Shown: positions 26,884 to 35,152, numbered from the stretch's first letter. The stretch: 64,000 nucleotides of DNA from Tabrizicola piscis (GCF_003940805.1 NZ_CP034328.1:2666001-2730000), one strand, 5' to 3'. The notes: generated by a model from the sequence alone, not told the origin. Translations and numbers: made by a program.

Positions 26884-29172
26884 ATGTCGCGATTCCAAGC
26901 CCCCATTGCCGAAGCCATCTGGGACATGAAGTACCGCTTCAAGGCGGCGGATGGGACGGCGCTGGATGGCACGGTGGAGGATACCTGGCGCCGGATCGCC
27001 CGCGCCTTGGCCGAGGTGGAGGCCGAACCCGCCAAGTGGGAGGCGGAGTTCTACGCGGCGCTGGAAGGGTTCCGGTTCCTGCCTGCGGGGCGGATCACGG
27101 CCGGGGCGGGAACGGGGCGGTCGGTCACCCTGTTCAACTGTTTCGTCATGGGCACGATCCCGGACACGATGGAGGGTATCTTCACCGGCCTGAAAGAGGC
27201 CGCGCTGACGATGCAGCAGGGCGGCGGGATCGGCTATGATTTCAGCACCATCCGCCCGCGCGGGGCCGAGGTGAAGGGGGTGGCGGCGGATGCGTCAGGT
27301 CCGCTGTCCTTCATGGATGTCTGGGATGCGATGTGCCGCACGATCATGTCGGCGGGCAGCCGCCGGGGCGCGATGATGGCGACGATGCGCTGCGACCATC
27401 CGGACATTGAGGCGTTCATCGAGGCGAAGAAAGACCCGGCCCGGCTGCGGATGTTCAACCTTTCGGTGCTGGTGACCGATCCGTTCATGGCGGCGGTCAA
27501 GGCGGACGGGCCGTGGGAGTTGGTGTTCGGTGACAAGGTCTACCGCACCGTGCAGGCGCGCGATCTGTGGAACCGGATCATGCGATCCACCTTCGATTTC
27601 GCCGAACCCGGGGTGATCTTCATCGACCGGATCAATGCGACGAACAACCTTGGCTATGTCGAGACGATTGCCGCCACGAACCCCTGCGGCGAGCAGCCGC
27701 TGCCGCCCTATGGGGCCTGCCTGCTGGGGTCGATCAATCTGGCGACGCTGGTGACGGATGCGTTCGAGGCGGGGTCCAGCATGGACATGGCGGCGCTGGA
27801 CCATCTGGTGCGGGTGGCCGTGCGGGCGATGGACAATGTGGTGGATGCCAGCCGCTTCCCCCTGCCCGAGCAGGCTGCCGAGGCCAAGGCCAAGCGGCGG
27901 ATCGGCCTTGGGGTCACCGGCCTTGCGGATGCGCTTCTGATGGTCGGGCTGCGCTATGGGTCGGAGGAGGCCGCGCAGGTGACCGAGATGTGGATGCACA
28001 AGATCGCGCGGTCGGCCTATCTGGCATCAGTCGATCTGGCCAAGGAGAAGGGCGCGTTTCCCCTGTTCGACGCCGAGGGGTATCTGGCGTCGGGCAATAT
28101 GGCCGGGATGGACGCGGATGTGCGCGAGGCGGTCCGTGCCCACGGCATCCGCAATGCGCTTTTGACGTCCGTGGCGCCGACGGGGACGATTTCGCTTTAC
28201 GCAGGGAATGTCAGTTCGGGGATCGAGCCGGTGTTCGCCTATGCCTACACGCGCAAGGTGTTGCAGAAGGACGGAAGCCGGACTGAGGAAGAGGTTGTCG
28301 ATTACGCCGTGCGGCTGTGGCGCGAAAAGTTTGGCGATGCGCCCTTGCCCGACCATTTCGTGAACGCCCAGACCCTGCCGCCCTTGGACCATGTGCGGAT
28401 GCAGGCGGCGGCGCAGCGCTGGGTGGATTCCTCGATTTCCAAGACGATCAACTGCCCGGTGGACATCAGCTTTGACGATTTCAAAGAGGTGTACATGGCC
28501 GCCTGGGATCAGGGCTGCAAAGGCTGCACGACCTATCGGCCGAACGATGTGACGGGGTCGGTGCTGACGGTGTCCGAGGCCACCGACAAGGCGCCGGGGG
28601 AGGCCCCAGATCAAGTCCGGGGTGCGGTTTCCTCGGGTGAGGTGGTGTATCTGTCGCATCCGCTTGACCGGCCAGCGGCGCTGGAGGGGCAGACCTACAA
28701 GGTCAAATGGCCGGGGTCGGAACACGCGCTGTACATCACGATCAACGATATCGTGACGGCCGGGCATCGGCGGCCGTTTGAGGTGTTCATCAATTCCAAG
28801 AACATGGAGCATTTCGCTTGGACCGTGGCCCTGACCCGGATGATCTCGGCCGTGTTCCGGCGCGGTGGGGATATTTCCTTTGTGGTGGAAGAGTTGAAGG
28901 CGGTCTTCGACCCCCGCGGCGGGGCATGGATGGAGGGGAAGTATATCCCGTCGATTTTGGCGGCCATCGGCGGGGTGATCGAGCGCCACCTGATCGACAT
29001 CGGCTTCATCGACGGCGAGGGGATGGGGCTGAAGTCCGACCCCAAGGCGGAGTTGATGCGGGTCGGAGAGGCCCCGCGGGGGAAGTCGTGCCCGGCCTGT
29101 GGGTCGTATGATTTGCGGATGGTGGAGGGGTGTTTGACCTGCGGGTCGTGCGGGCATTCGAAGTGTGGGTGA
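26884..29172 (+). CDS. nrdJ: Vitamin B12-dependent (class II) ribonucleoside-diphosphate reductase
   Basis: This makes deoxyribonucleotides using adenosylcobalamin. From ATG 26884 (MSRFQAPIAEAIWDMKYRF) it has 762 residues. Core motifs are NPCGEQPLPPYGACLLGSINLA, the finger-loop region with VAPTGTISLYAGNVSSGIEPVF, and a C-terminal cysteine-rich tail CPACGSYDL...CLTCGSCGHSKCG, which supplies thiols for re-reduction. A linker near residue 575 (APDQVRGAV) is encoded by CCCCAGATCAAGTCCGGGG, a near-palindrome resembling intergenic repeats. A longer start at 26791 overlaps the divergent gene and is not used. Class II use fits the aerobic-to-anaerobic lifestyle of the group. Confidence 0.95.
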   Translation: MSRFQAPIAEAIWDMKYRFKAADGTALDGTVEDTWRRIARALAEVEAEPAKWEAEFYAALEGFRFLPAGRITAGAGTGRSVTLFNCFVMGTIPDTMEGIFTGLKEAALTMQQGGGIGYDFSTIRPRGAEVKGVAADASGPLSFMDVWDAMCRTIMSAGSRRGAMMATMRCDHPDIEAFIEAKKDPARLRMFNLSVLVTDPFMAAVKADGPWELVFGDKVYRTVQARDLWNRIMRSTFDFAEPGVIFIDRINATNNLGYVETIAATNPCGEQPLPPYGACLLGSINLATLVTDAFEAGSSMDMAALDHLVRVAVRAMDNVVDASRFPLPEQAAEAKAKRRIGLGVTGLADALLMVGLRYGSEEAAQVTEMWMHKIARSAYLASVDLAKEKGAFPLFDAEGYLASGNMAGMDADVREAVRAHGIRNALLTSVAPTGTISLYAGNVSSGIEPVFAYAYTRKVLQKDGSRTEEEVVDYAVRLWREKFGDAPLPDHFVNAQTLPPLDHVRMQAAAQRWVDSSISKTINCPVDISFDDFKEVYMAAWDQGCKGCTTYRPNDVTGSVLTVSEATDKAPGEAPDQVRGAVSSGEVVYLSHPLDRPAALEGQTYKVKWPGSEHALYITINDIVTAGHRRPFEVFINSKNMEHFAWTVALTRMISAVFRRGGDISFVVEELKAVFDPRGGAWMEGKYIPSILAAIGGVIERHLIDIGFIDGEGMGLKSDPKAELMRVGEAPRGKSCPACGSYDLRMVEGCLTCGSCGHSKCG

Positions 29173-29280
29173 GGGTTTTCAAGAACCGGTTCTCAGGCTC
29201 CGGCCCTGCGACTGCCGGCAGGATCCAATTTCGTCTCCAAGCACATTGCGGGCCCCCGAGCGCGTCCTTAGCCTAGAGCC

Positions 29281-29790
29281 ATGACAGTCCTATCCTCTGA
29301 GAGCCGCCCGCAGATACCCAAATGGGTGATCATCGCGGCTTTGACGTGCTTTCTTGCTGTCTGGATCTCGGCAATGATTGCAGGTTTGTCCTTTCGCGGC
29401 TGCGTTGATAGGCCCCTGACGGACTCAAAGAAGTTGGCATATTGCAATACCTCGATCGTGGCCGGAACCCTGATTGATCTTTTCCCGACGGAGCGTGCAA
29501 AGCGCTCGCCGCTACTGCTGGAGCGGGGAGTTATCCGAGCAACATCGGGGGATCATAATGCGGCCAAGCGTGACTTTTCAGCGGCGTTGCTTAATGCGGC
29601 TGAGGCGCGAATTGACCAAGGAATTGCGTTCCCCCGCGACGTTGCGTTGCCCCGTGTGGCGCCGCTTTTCGAAGCAATACAGAGACAACAGCCCGACAGT
29701 ATCGCCACGGTACTTTGGTTCGAAGTCGTGCGAGACCTCGCATGCGGGCACCCGGAAACATCTTCGCCCGAACTCTGCGGACCGACGTAA
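29281..29790 (+). CDS. Membrane-anchored protein of unknown function
   Basis: The 169 residues have a short cytoplasmic start, one strong membrane segment at about residues 17-36 (VIIAALTCFLAVWISAMIAG), then a soluble part with four cysteines (for example RGCVDR and LACGHPE). The stretch LERGVIRATSGDHNAAKRDFSAALLNA resembles a single tetratricopeptide-like helix pair. The function is unknown. It follows nrdJ by about 110 bases on the same strand. Confidence 0.6.
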   Translation: MTVLSSESRPQIPKWVIIAALTCFLAVWISAMIAGLSFRGCVDRPLTDSKKLAYCNTSIVAGTLIDLFPTERAKRSPLLLERGVIRATSGDHNAAKRDFSAALLNAAEARIDQGIAFPRDVALPRVAPLFEAIQRQQPDSIATVLWFEVVRDLACGHPETSSPELCGPT

Positions 29791-29795
29791 AGAGA

Positions 29796-29864
29796 TTACT
29801 CCACCCCATTCCCCCGTGCGACGAAGTCCGACAGTTGTGCCACATACTCCTCTGGCCCCGCCAC
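29796..29864 (-). pseudogene. Remnant: C-terminal tail of a second hydroxyisobutyrate dehydrogenase-like gene
   Basis: Read on the minus strand, the last about 22 codons before a TAA at 29796-29798 give VAGPEEYVAQLSDFVARGNGVE. The intact neighbour ends AGPEDYVPHLVDFVGRANGVK, so the two match in most positions at both DNA and protein level. Upstream of this point the similarity stops at once and the sequence becomes palindromic repeat. There is no start or Rossmann domain, so it is a leftover 3' end of a duplicated or replaced copy. Confidence 0.65.
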
Positions 29865-29869
29865 CGTAA

Positions 29870-30080
29870 GCGCGGAGAAGGAAAGGCACTGCCTTTCCCC
29901 GCGCTCTTGCACCACGGTGACGCAAGACCGGTTCAATCAAGCACAACACCGTCCGGCCCCCGCCCGGGCGGGGGAGAAGCCCCCGCCGAGGGGCGGGCGG
30001 GGGCTGGACGGAGGCTTTGGGCCTCCGCCCGGTCCCTTTGGCTTAGCGTGGAGAGTGGCAGGGGCGATGGCCCCTGCCAG
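29870..30080. repeat. GC-rich hairpin cluster
   Basis: Four hairpins follow the gene remnant: GCGCGG/CCGCGC (29870-29904) enclosing GGAAAGGC/GCCTTTCC (29880-29898); GGCGGGGG/CCCCCGCC near 29968-29990; GGAGGC/GCCTCC near 30010-30026; and GGCAGGGGC/GCCCCTGCC at 30057-30079. No gene is visible. The last may act as a terminator for the dehydrogenase on the minus strand. Confidence 0.6.
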
Positions 30081-30093
30081 ATCAGGCTGTGGC

Positions 30094-30978
30094 CTATTTC
30101 ACCCCATTCGCCCGGCCCACAAAATCCACCAGATGCGGCACATAGTCCTCTGGCCCCGCGCCGCCCTGCGCCATCGCCCCGGCGAAGCTGTTCTTCGCGG
30201 CGCTTGCCATCGTGGTGGTGACGGTGGCGGCGTTGGCCATCGACTCCACGTAGCGCAGGTCCTTGTAGGCGTTGGTCAGGGTGAAGCGGTGGGCCTCGCG
30301 GTTGCCGTCCAGAGCGTAGCCCATGAAGGTCTGGTAGAAGCCGCAGTCCATGCGACCGCCACGGATCACAGAGTCGAAGGTGGCGGTGGAGATGCCGACC
30401 TTTGATGCCAAAGCCAGCGCTTCGGCGTAGATCGCGGCGTAGCCGAGGGAGAGGAAGTTGTTCAACAGCTTCATCCGGTGGCCGTCGCCGACCCCGCCGA
30501 TGTGGACGATCTTGCCCGCCCAAGTGGCAATGACGGGCTTTATGCGGGCGAAAACCTCATCCGTTGCGCCTACCATGCAGTCAAGCGTGCCCTCCCACGC
30601 TTCTTTCGGAGTGCGGGACAGGGGGGCGTCGGCGAAGTGCACGCCTTTGGCGGCCAGGTCGGCGGCGAGGCGTTCGGTGACGGTGGGATCAGAGGTGGAG
30701 CAATCGACGATCACCGTTCCTGGTCGCAGGTGGGGTGACATCCGCGCGACAGCCTCGGCCACCTCGGGCGAGCCGGGCAGGGTGAGGAAGATGATGGTGG
30801 AGTGGCTGGCAAGGGTTTCCAGACTGCCCTCGACAGCGCCCCGTGTCAGCAGGTCCTCCACCGGCGCGCGGTTGCGGTGGGCGGTGACGGTCAGGGGATA
30901 GCCCTTCTCGACGATGTTCTTCGCCATGCCGTGGCCCATGAGGCCCAGACCTGCAAAGCCGATGTGTTCTTTTGTCAT
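30094..30978 (-). CDS. NAD(P)-dependent beta-hydroxyacid dehydrogenase (3-hydroxyisobutyrate dehydrogenase family)
   Basis: With ATG 30978 (MTKEHIGFAGLGLMGHGMAKNI) it has 294 residues. The N-terminal Rossmann motif is GLGLMGHGM; the substrate motif FADAPLSRTPKEAWEGTLD replaces the classic DAPVSGG; the catalytic lysine lies in RMKLLNNFLS near residue 170. Members oxidise small hydroxyacids such as 3-hydroxyisobutyrate or tartronate semialdehyde. The substrate here is not certain. It is divergent from acuI, which suggests shared regulation in propanoate or valine-type metabolism; that is inference. Confidence 0.88.
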   Translation of the reverse strand: MTKEHIGFAGLGLMGHGMAKNIVEKGYPLTVTAHRNRAPVEDLLTRGAVEGSLETLASHSTIIFLTLPGSPEVAEAVARMSPHLRPGTVIVDCSTSDPTVTERLAADLAAKGVHFADAPLSRTPKEAWEGTLDCMVGATDEVFARIKPVIATWAGKIVHIGGVGDGHRMKLLNNFLSLGYAAIYAEALALASKVGISTATFDSVIRGGRMDCGFYQTFMGYALDGNREAHRFTLTNAYKDLRYVESMANAATVTTTMASAAKNSFAGAMAQGGAGPEDYVPHLVDFVGRANGVK

Positions 30979-31078
30979 GACGCTTCTCCTGCTCTGGGCA
31001 CAGTGCGGCAGGCGGGTCGGGTTGACAATCCGGCTTTGGCCGGGCCGACTGGGCCCGATCAAATTGGGGGAGGCGAAG

Positions 31079-32068
31079 ATGTTCCGTGCGCTGGTGTTGG
31101 AGAAGGAAGGCGATGCTGCCGTGGCGCAAGTCCGGGAGCTGGACGAAAGCGCGCTGCCGGTGGGCGATGTGACCGTGGCGGTCGAATATTCGACGCTGAA
31201 CTACAAGGACGGGCTGGCGCTGTCGGCCAATGGCGGGGGGATCGTGCGGGCGTGGCCGCATGTTGCGGGGATCGACTTTGCGGGGACGGTCGAGGCGTCC
31301 TCGGACAGCCGCTACAAGCCCGGCGACAAGGTAGTGCTGACCGGCTGGCGCGTGGGTGAGGTGCATTGGGGCGGCTATGCTCAGAAGGCGCGGGTCAAGG
31401 CGGATTGGCTGGTGCCGCTGCCCGGCGGCCTGACCACGCGGCAGGCGATGGCAGTGGGAACGGCCGGGTTCACGGCGATGCTTGCGGTGCTGGCGCTGGA
31501 GGATCACGGGCTGACCCCGGCGAAGGGTGAGGTGCTGGTGACCGGTGCTGCCGGGGGCGTGGGGTCGGTTGCGGTCGCCATTCTGGCGGGGCTGGGCTAT
31601 CAGGTGGCGGCAGTGACCGGGCGGCCCGAGACGGAAGCCTATCTGCGCGACCTTGGGGCATCGCGGATCGTGGCGCGGTCGGACCTGGCCGAGACGGTCA
31701 AGCGACCGCTGGAGGCCGAGACCTGGGCCGGTTGTGTCGATGCCGTGGGCGGCGCGATGCTGGCGCGGGTGCTGGGGCAGATGAAATACGGCGGCTCGGT
31801 CGCGGCGGTTGGGCTCGCTGGGGGGGCTTCGCTGCCTGCCAGTGTGATCCCGTTCCTGCTGCGGGGTGTGAACCTGTTGGGGATCGACAGCGTGAGCAAA
31901 CCCTATGCCGACCGGATGCGCGCGTGGGAGCGTCTTGTGACCGATCTGCCGATGGCGAAGCTTGAGGCGATGGTGAAGCCTGCGGTGCTGTCGGACCTGC
32001 CAGCCTTGGGGGCGGCAATCCTGAAGGGCGAGGTGCAGGGCCGGGTGGTGGTGGATGTGAACGGCTAA
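31079..32068 (+). CDS. acuI: Acrylyl-CoA reductase-type zinc-independent MDR oxidoreductase
   Basis: The protein from ATG 31079 (MFRALVLEKEGDAAVAQVREL) has 329 residues, the usual length for AcuI/YhdH. Features: STLNYKDGLALSANG, HVAGIDFAGTVE, the NADPH-binding TGAAGGVGSVAVAI near 152-165, and VGLAGGASLPASVIPFLLRGVNLLGIDSV. AcuI reduces acryloyl-CoA to propionyl-CoA in DMSP, acrylate and 3-hydroxypropionate metabolism, using NADPH. The symbol follows the Rhodobacterales AcuI type; a plain YhdH-like quinone reductase is the alternative. Confidence 0.88.
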   Translation: MFRALVLEKEGDAAVAQVRELDESALPVGDVTVAVEYSTLNYKDGLALSANGGGIVRAWPHVAGIDFAGTVEASSDSRYKPGDKVVLTGWRVGEVHWGGYAQKARVKADWLVPLPGGLTTRQAMAVGTAGFTAMLAVLALEDHGLTPAKGEVLVTGAAGGVGSVAVAILAGLGYQVAAVTGRPETEAYLRDLGASRIVARSDLAETVKRPLEAETWAGCVDAVGGAMLARVLGQMKYGGSVAAVGLAGGASLPASVIPFLLRGVNLLGIDSVSKPYADRMRAWERLVTDLPMAKLEAMVKPAVLSDLPALGAAILKGEVQGRVVVDVNG

Positions 32069-32267
32069 GGGGTGTCCCGGGCAGGGACAGGTGGTAGCCG
32101 CAAGGATTCCAATGGGTTAGCTGTGGGCGTTAGGGGTTTGTTAAGGAGGTAAATTTGCTTTTCTTGCGCCCTTTGCTTGGATGGGACTGACGAGCCATCG
32201 ATGGAGACTGGAAGATGTTTGTCAGAAACCTTTTCGAACCAATTGCATAAATGACGGGGTCACTCCA

Positions 32268-33077
32268 TTAGAGCCTCCAATAATCACGCTTCGAATTCCG
32301 TAGCTCTTGAAAGAATGCAGCGGTCTCACCGGGAAGTGTCAAGTCTTGAAGAGAATGAATTGCCTTGATTCCATGCCCAACGATGCTTCCGTCCTTTCCG
32401 GCCAAGAATCTGTCTTTGCATTCGTAAAGATATCTAGGTTCGGAAAGCCCAAATGCTCTGGCATCGCGTCGCACGGTACTAAAGAGAGCATGTGCGCCAA
32501 AGTCGCTGATTGGCATGCAGGCATCATCTGTCTTTTTCACGGCTGTGATAGAGAACCTGTCGATATTGCGTAGCGCAACCGCCCTATGGTCGAGCGGGTT
32601 TTTCTGGATTGAGTCGATGAACGAAAGAAGGGAGCTATATCTTTGCGCCCTAGCTTCCAACCGAATTCTTACCTCGCTGGCAGGAATGCCGAACTTTCCA
32701 AGCGCATCGCCAACCTTCTCAAGCAAGTACTGAAGACACTTGTTGTAGAAGTGTGTAGGTGTCTTGCTAGCGTCCGGAAGGTACTTAAGAAGACTTAACT
32801 TGTTTGAAATCAACCCGAACATTCCGACTGGCATTTTGGAAATCGTTCTTGCCAGCAGTATTTTCTCGAAGTGACCGAGCCTGTTTGCATGGAGGATCTC
32901 ATCGAAAAATGGCAAGGCTGCGAGAGTTTCCTCGATTTGACGCCTGTTGTCTTCATCAATGATAGTTGCGCAGGCGCAGAAGTATTGCGTCGGCCCATGG
33001 CTCGGATCCGGCTTGACATCCTTGAGGCCAACATCACCAGCTTCATCAATCAGGACAGTATACATTCTCGATTTCAC
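32268..33077 (-). CDS. DUF3800 domain protein, AT-rich and isolated
   Basis: The frame opens at GTG 33077, with ATG 33065 as an alternative (MYTVLIDEAGDVGLKDVK). It has 269 residues at the longer start. The N-terminal LIDEAGDVG is the DUF3800 DE-x-G motif, expected to form a metal-binding RNase H-like site; YFCACATIIDED, FHILHANRLG-type residues (FFDEILHANRLGHF) and a C-terminal region with IRLEARAQRYSSLLSFIDSIQ and ECKDRFLAGKDGSIVGHGIKAI follow. Base composition is much more AT-rich than neighbours, so horizontal transfer is likely. DUF3800 proteins are often found in accessory or defence regions. No partner gene is adjacent. Confidence 0.8.
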   Translation of the reverse strand: MKSRMYTVLIDEAGDVGLKDVKPDPSHGPTQYFCACATIIDEDNRRQIEETLAALPFFDEILHANRLGHFEKILLARTISKMPVGMFGLISNKLSLLKYLPDASKTPTHFYNKCLQYLLEKVGDALGKFGIPASEVRIRLEARAQRYSSLLSFIDSIQKNPLDHRAVALRNIDRFSITAVKKTDDACMPISDFGAHALFSTVRRDARAFGLSEPRYLYECKDRFLAGKDGSIVGHGIKAIHSLQDLTLPGETAAFFQELRNSKRDYWRL

Positions 33078-33209
33078 GGAGTGCTACATGGTAGACAGAA
33101 CCATACCTGCAGTGATTTGATCTGTCATTGCCTCTTACCACCTGCGGAAGAGACCCGCTTGGCAATCACGCTAGCTGCCTTTGCCCGGAATAATGGGTGT
33201 AAGCCCGCC

Positions 33210-33315
33210 GGGCCGCGCCCTCCCCACTGCCCGGCCACGGGCCGGGCGTTTTTCGCGGAAATCCTCCACTGGAGGATTTCTGGTCGCTTACCCCCCGCCC
33301 GGGAGGGCGCGGCCC
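33210..33315. repeat. Nested palindrome (15-bp outer arms, two inner hairpins)
   Basis: GGGCCGCGCCCTCCC at 33210-33224 pairs perfectly with GGGAGGGCGCGGCCC at 33301-33315. Inside are GCCCGGCC/GGCCGGGC (33229-33247) followed by GTTTTT, which looks like an intrinsic terminator on the + strand, and GAAATCCTCC/GGAGGATTTC (33259-33281). The whole can fold as a cloverleaf. It lies about 130 bases upstream of the AT-rich DUF3800 gene. Confidence 0.75.
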
Positions 33316-33348
33316 TCTGTTGTTTTGGGTGGTGGGCGGGTAGAGGGA

Positions 33349-33420
33349 GTCGGGCTGAAGCCCGACCTACGGGGGAAGTGCGTTGTAGCGCACCTTGCGG
33401 AGTCGGTGCGGGCCCCGACC
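33349..33420. repeat. Palindromic repeats of the same families as at 19.4 kb
   Basis: GTCGGGCTGAAGCCCGACCTAC at 33349-33370 and AGTGCGTTGTAGCGCACCTT at 33377-33396 are inverted-orientation copies of units seen at 19438-19485. A further weak pair GTCGG/CCGAC spans 33400-33420. They separate the DUF3800 gene from the rpsD promoter. Confidence 0.75.
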
Positions 33421-33439
33421 TATGCTGGTGAGGGTGGTG

Positions 33440-33467
33440 TTGACACCCCCGGTGCCACCTGTATAAC
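33440..33467 (+). promoter_or_regulatory. Probable sigma-70-type promoter of rpsD
   Basis: TTGACA at 33440-33445 and TATAAC at 33462-33467 are separated by 16 bases. This is the closest match to the housekeeping consensus seen in the window and points toward rpsD, whose start is about 130 bases downstream. Confidence 0.6.
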
Positions 33468-33477
33468 CCGCCCAAGT

Positions 33478-33558
33478 CCCGGAAGAGATTCCGGGGCTTT
33501 TCATTGGTGTTGGTGGCCCTCGCAAGGGGATGCCTGTCGCCCCGGACTACATCCGGGG
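33478..33558 (+). promoter_or_regulatory. Structured leader upstream of rpsD
   Basis: Between the promoter and rpsD are CCCGGAA-GAGA-TTCCGGG (33478-33495) followed by GCTTTTC, then CCCT/AGGG (33517-33527) and CCCCGGA/TCCGGGG (33540-33558). The first resembles a weak intrinsic terminator placed before the gene, so it could be an attenuator. S4 represses its own operon in other bacteria by binding a leader; whether it does so here is inference. Confidence 0.45.
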
Positions 33559-33599
33559 AAAGGACAACGCCCTTCGTGACCTTATGAAGGAGATCAGCG

Positions 33600-34220
33600 G
33601 TGACCAAACGCACCTCTGCCAAGTACAAGATTGACCGCCGGATGGGCGAAAACATCTGGGGCCGTCCGAAATCCCCGGTGAACAAGCGTGAATATGGCCC
33701 CGGCCAGCACGGCCAGCGCCGCAAGAACAAGCTGTCCGACTTCGGGACGCAGCTGCGCGCCAAGCAGAAGCTCAAGGGCTATTACGGCGACCTGACCGAA
33801 AAGCAGTTCCGCAAGATCTATGGCGAAGCGGAGCGCGTGAAGGGCGACACCGGCGAGATGCTGGTTGGCCTCTTGGAGCGCCGTCTGGATGCGGTTGTCT
33901 ACCGCGCCAAGCTGGTGCCGACGATCTTCGCCGCGCGTCAGTTCGTCAACCATGGCCACGTTCTGGTCAACGGCAAGCGCGTGAACATCGCGTCTTACCG
34001 CGTGGCAGAAGGTGACGTCATCTCGGTCCGCGAAAAGTCGCGCCAGATGGGTCTGATCCTGGAAGCCATCGCTTTGACCGAGCGGGACGTACCGGATTAC
34101 CTGGAAGTCGACCACAACAAGATGGTGGTCAAGTTCGTGCGCACCCCGGGCCTCGGCGATGTGCCGTATCCGGTGCAGATGGAACCGAACCTGGTCGTCG
34201 AATACTACGCCAAGAACTAA
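33600..34220 (+). CDS. rpsD: 30S ribosomal protein S4
   Basis: S4 nucleates assembly of the 30S body and binds 16S rRNA. The 206 residues are full length. The start codon is GTG at 33600, with a good ribosome binding site AAGGAG at 33587-33592. Family features are [21 protein letters not shown] at the start, the S4 domain with [40 protein letters not shown] and the C-terminal VVEYYAKN. It stands alone with its own promoter and terminator rather than in a large ribosomal operon. Confidence 0.98.
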   Translation: MTKRTSAKYKIDRRMGENIWGRPKSPVNKREYGPGQHGQRRKNKLSDFGTQLRAKQKLKGYYGDLTEKQFRKIYGEAERVKGDTGEMLVGLLERRLDAVVYRAKLVPTIFAARQFVNHGHVLVNGKRVNIASYRVAEGDVISVREKSRQMGLILEAIALTERDVPDYLEVDHNKMVVKFVRTPGLGDVPYPVQMEPNLVVEYYAKN

Positions 34221-34240
34221 AGTGCCTTGAAGCACTGCGA

Positions 34241-34267
34241 AGGCCCGCCGGTTTGGCGGGCCTTTTT
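34241..34267 (+). terminator. Intrinsic terminator after rpsD
   Basis: AGGCCCGCC at 34241-34249, a short GTTTG loop and GGCGGGCCT make an 8-9 bp GC-rich stem, followed by TTTTTG. It lies 20 bases after the rpsD stop. Confidence 0.85.
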
Positions 34268-34274
34268 GTTTGGG

Positions 34275-34691
34275 TCAGCCCGGTGGCATCTGGGCATGGG
34301 CGCTCAGGCCAGAGGGCATGCTGTCCCAAGGTTGGGCGGCGCGGGTCCAGGTGACATGCCGGGGCTGGAAGCGGGCGGGGTCGTCAAGGCTGGCAGCGGT
34401 GATGGCGATGATGCCGGGCATCGCCGGGAAGGCCATGTAGACTGGCGTGCCGCAGGTTGGGCAGAAGGCGTGGCGTTTTTCCGTGCCGCCGTCGCCGGTT
34501 GCGGTCCAGTGGCTGGCCGGGCCTGTGATTGCCGTGTCAGCCACTGAGGCGAACACCAGCCAGGAGGAATGACCCGTGCCGCTGCGCCTTTGGCAGTCGC
34601 GGCATTGGCAATGGGTCTGCTCGACAGGTGGGCCGGGCAGGGCATAGCGCAAGGCCCCGCAGCCGCAGCCGCCGGTGAAGGTGCCCTCCAT
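34275..34691 (-). CDS. GFA family (glutathione-dependent formaldehyde-activating-like) zinc protein
   Basis: The 138 residues from ATG 34691 carry the family cysteine pattern: GGCGCGALRY at the N-terminus, HCQCRDCQRRSGTGHS, and FCPTCGTPVY near residue 90. These bind zinc. The proteins are named for a formaldehyde-glutathione ligase activity that is often not confirmed. The start overlaps the stop of the SRPBCC gene (TGATG), so it is the last gene of the arsR operon. Confidence 0.88.
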   Translation of the reverse strand: MEGTFTGGCGCGALRYALPGPPVEQTHCQCRDCQRRSGTGHSSWLVFASVADTAITGPASHWTATGDGGTEKRHAFCPTCGTPVYMAFPAMPGIIAITAASLDDPARFQPRHVTWTRAAQPWDSMPSGLSAHAQMPPG

Positions 34692-35152
34692 CACGCGGCC
34701 TTGGGCTTGGCAAAGACGTTCAGGCCAGTGCCGGTTTCAAGATAGCTTTTCAGGCTGGACAAGACGATGGGCCAGCCTTTGCTGACGCCCTGTTCCATCC
34801 CGCTGCCCTTGATCAGGTCATCATGGGTCACGATCAGCTTGGTCATGCCATCGTAGGGGATGATGTCAAAGGTGACGCGGCTGTAGGCTTGGGGATCGGC
34901 TTCCTCGGACCGGTTTACCCAAGAGATCACCAGCTTTGACGGCGGGCTGTGTTCGACCACGCGGCCCGTCAGTTCTGCCACACCGCTTTCGTTGCGGACA
35001 TGCTCCCACCGCGCGCCGGGTTGCCAGTCCGAGACGTTGGAGTGCCCCCAGTAGCGGCTGGAAATGTCGGCGCTGGTGATCGCCTCGAACACCTTTTCGG
35101 GCGCGGCGGAGATGAAGGTGACGTAGACGAAACTTGTTCTTTCAATGGTCAT
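34691..35152 (-). CDS. SRPBCC (AHSA1-like, START-fold) protein
   Basis: The 153 residues have an AHSA1-type fold: FVYVTFISAAPEKVFEAITSADISSRYW, then GARWEHVRNESG and VISWVNRSEEADPQAYSRVTFDI, ending with a GWPIVLSSLKSYLETG helix. Such proteins bind small hydrophobic ligands in a cavity, and are often next to ArsR-type regulators. The start overlaps the arsR stop (ATGA), so expression is coupled to the regulator. Role unknown. Confidence 0.88.
   Translation of the reverse strand: MTIERTSFVYVTFISAAPEKVFEAITSADISSRYWGHSNVSDWQPGARWEHVRNESGVAELTGRVVEHSPPSKLVISWVNRSEEADPQAYSRVTFDIIPYDGMTKLIVTHDDLIKGSGMEQGVSKGWPIVLSSLKSYLETGTGLNVFAKPKAA

Noticed and set aside
32141..32190. Perfect AAGGAGG site followed by a TTG mini-frame of 11 codons
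   Set aside because: Too short and ends at once; may be a chance purine run in an AT-richer gap.
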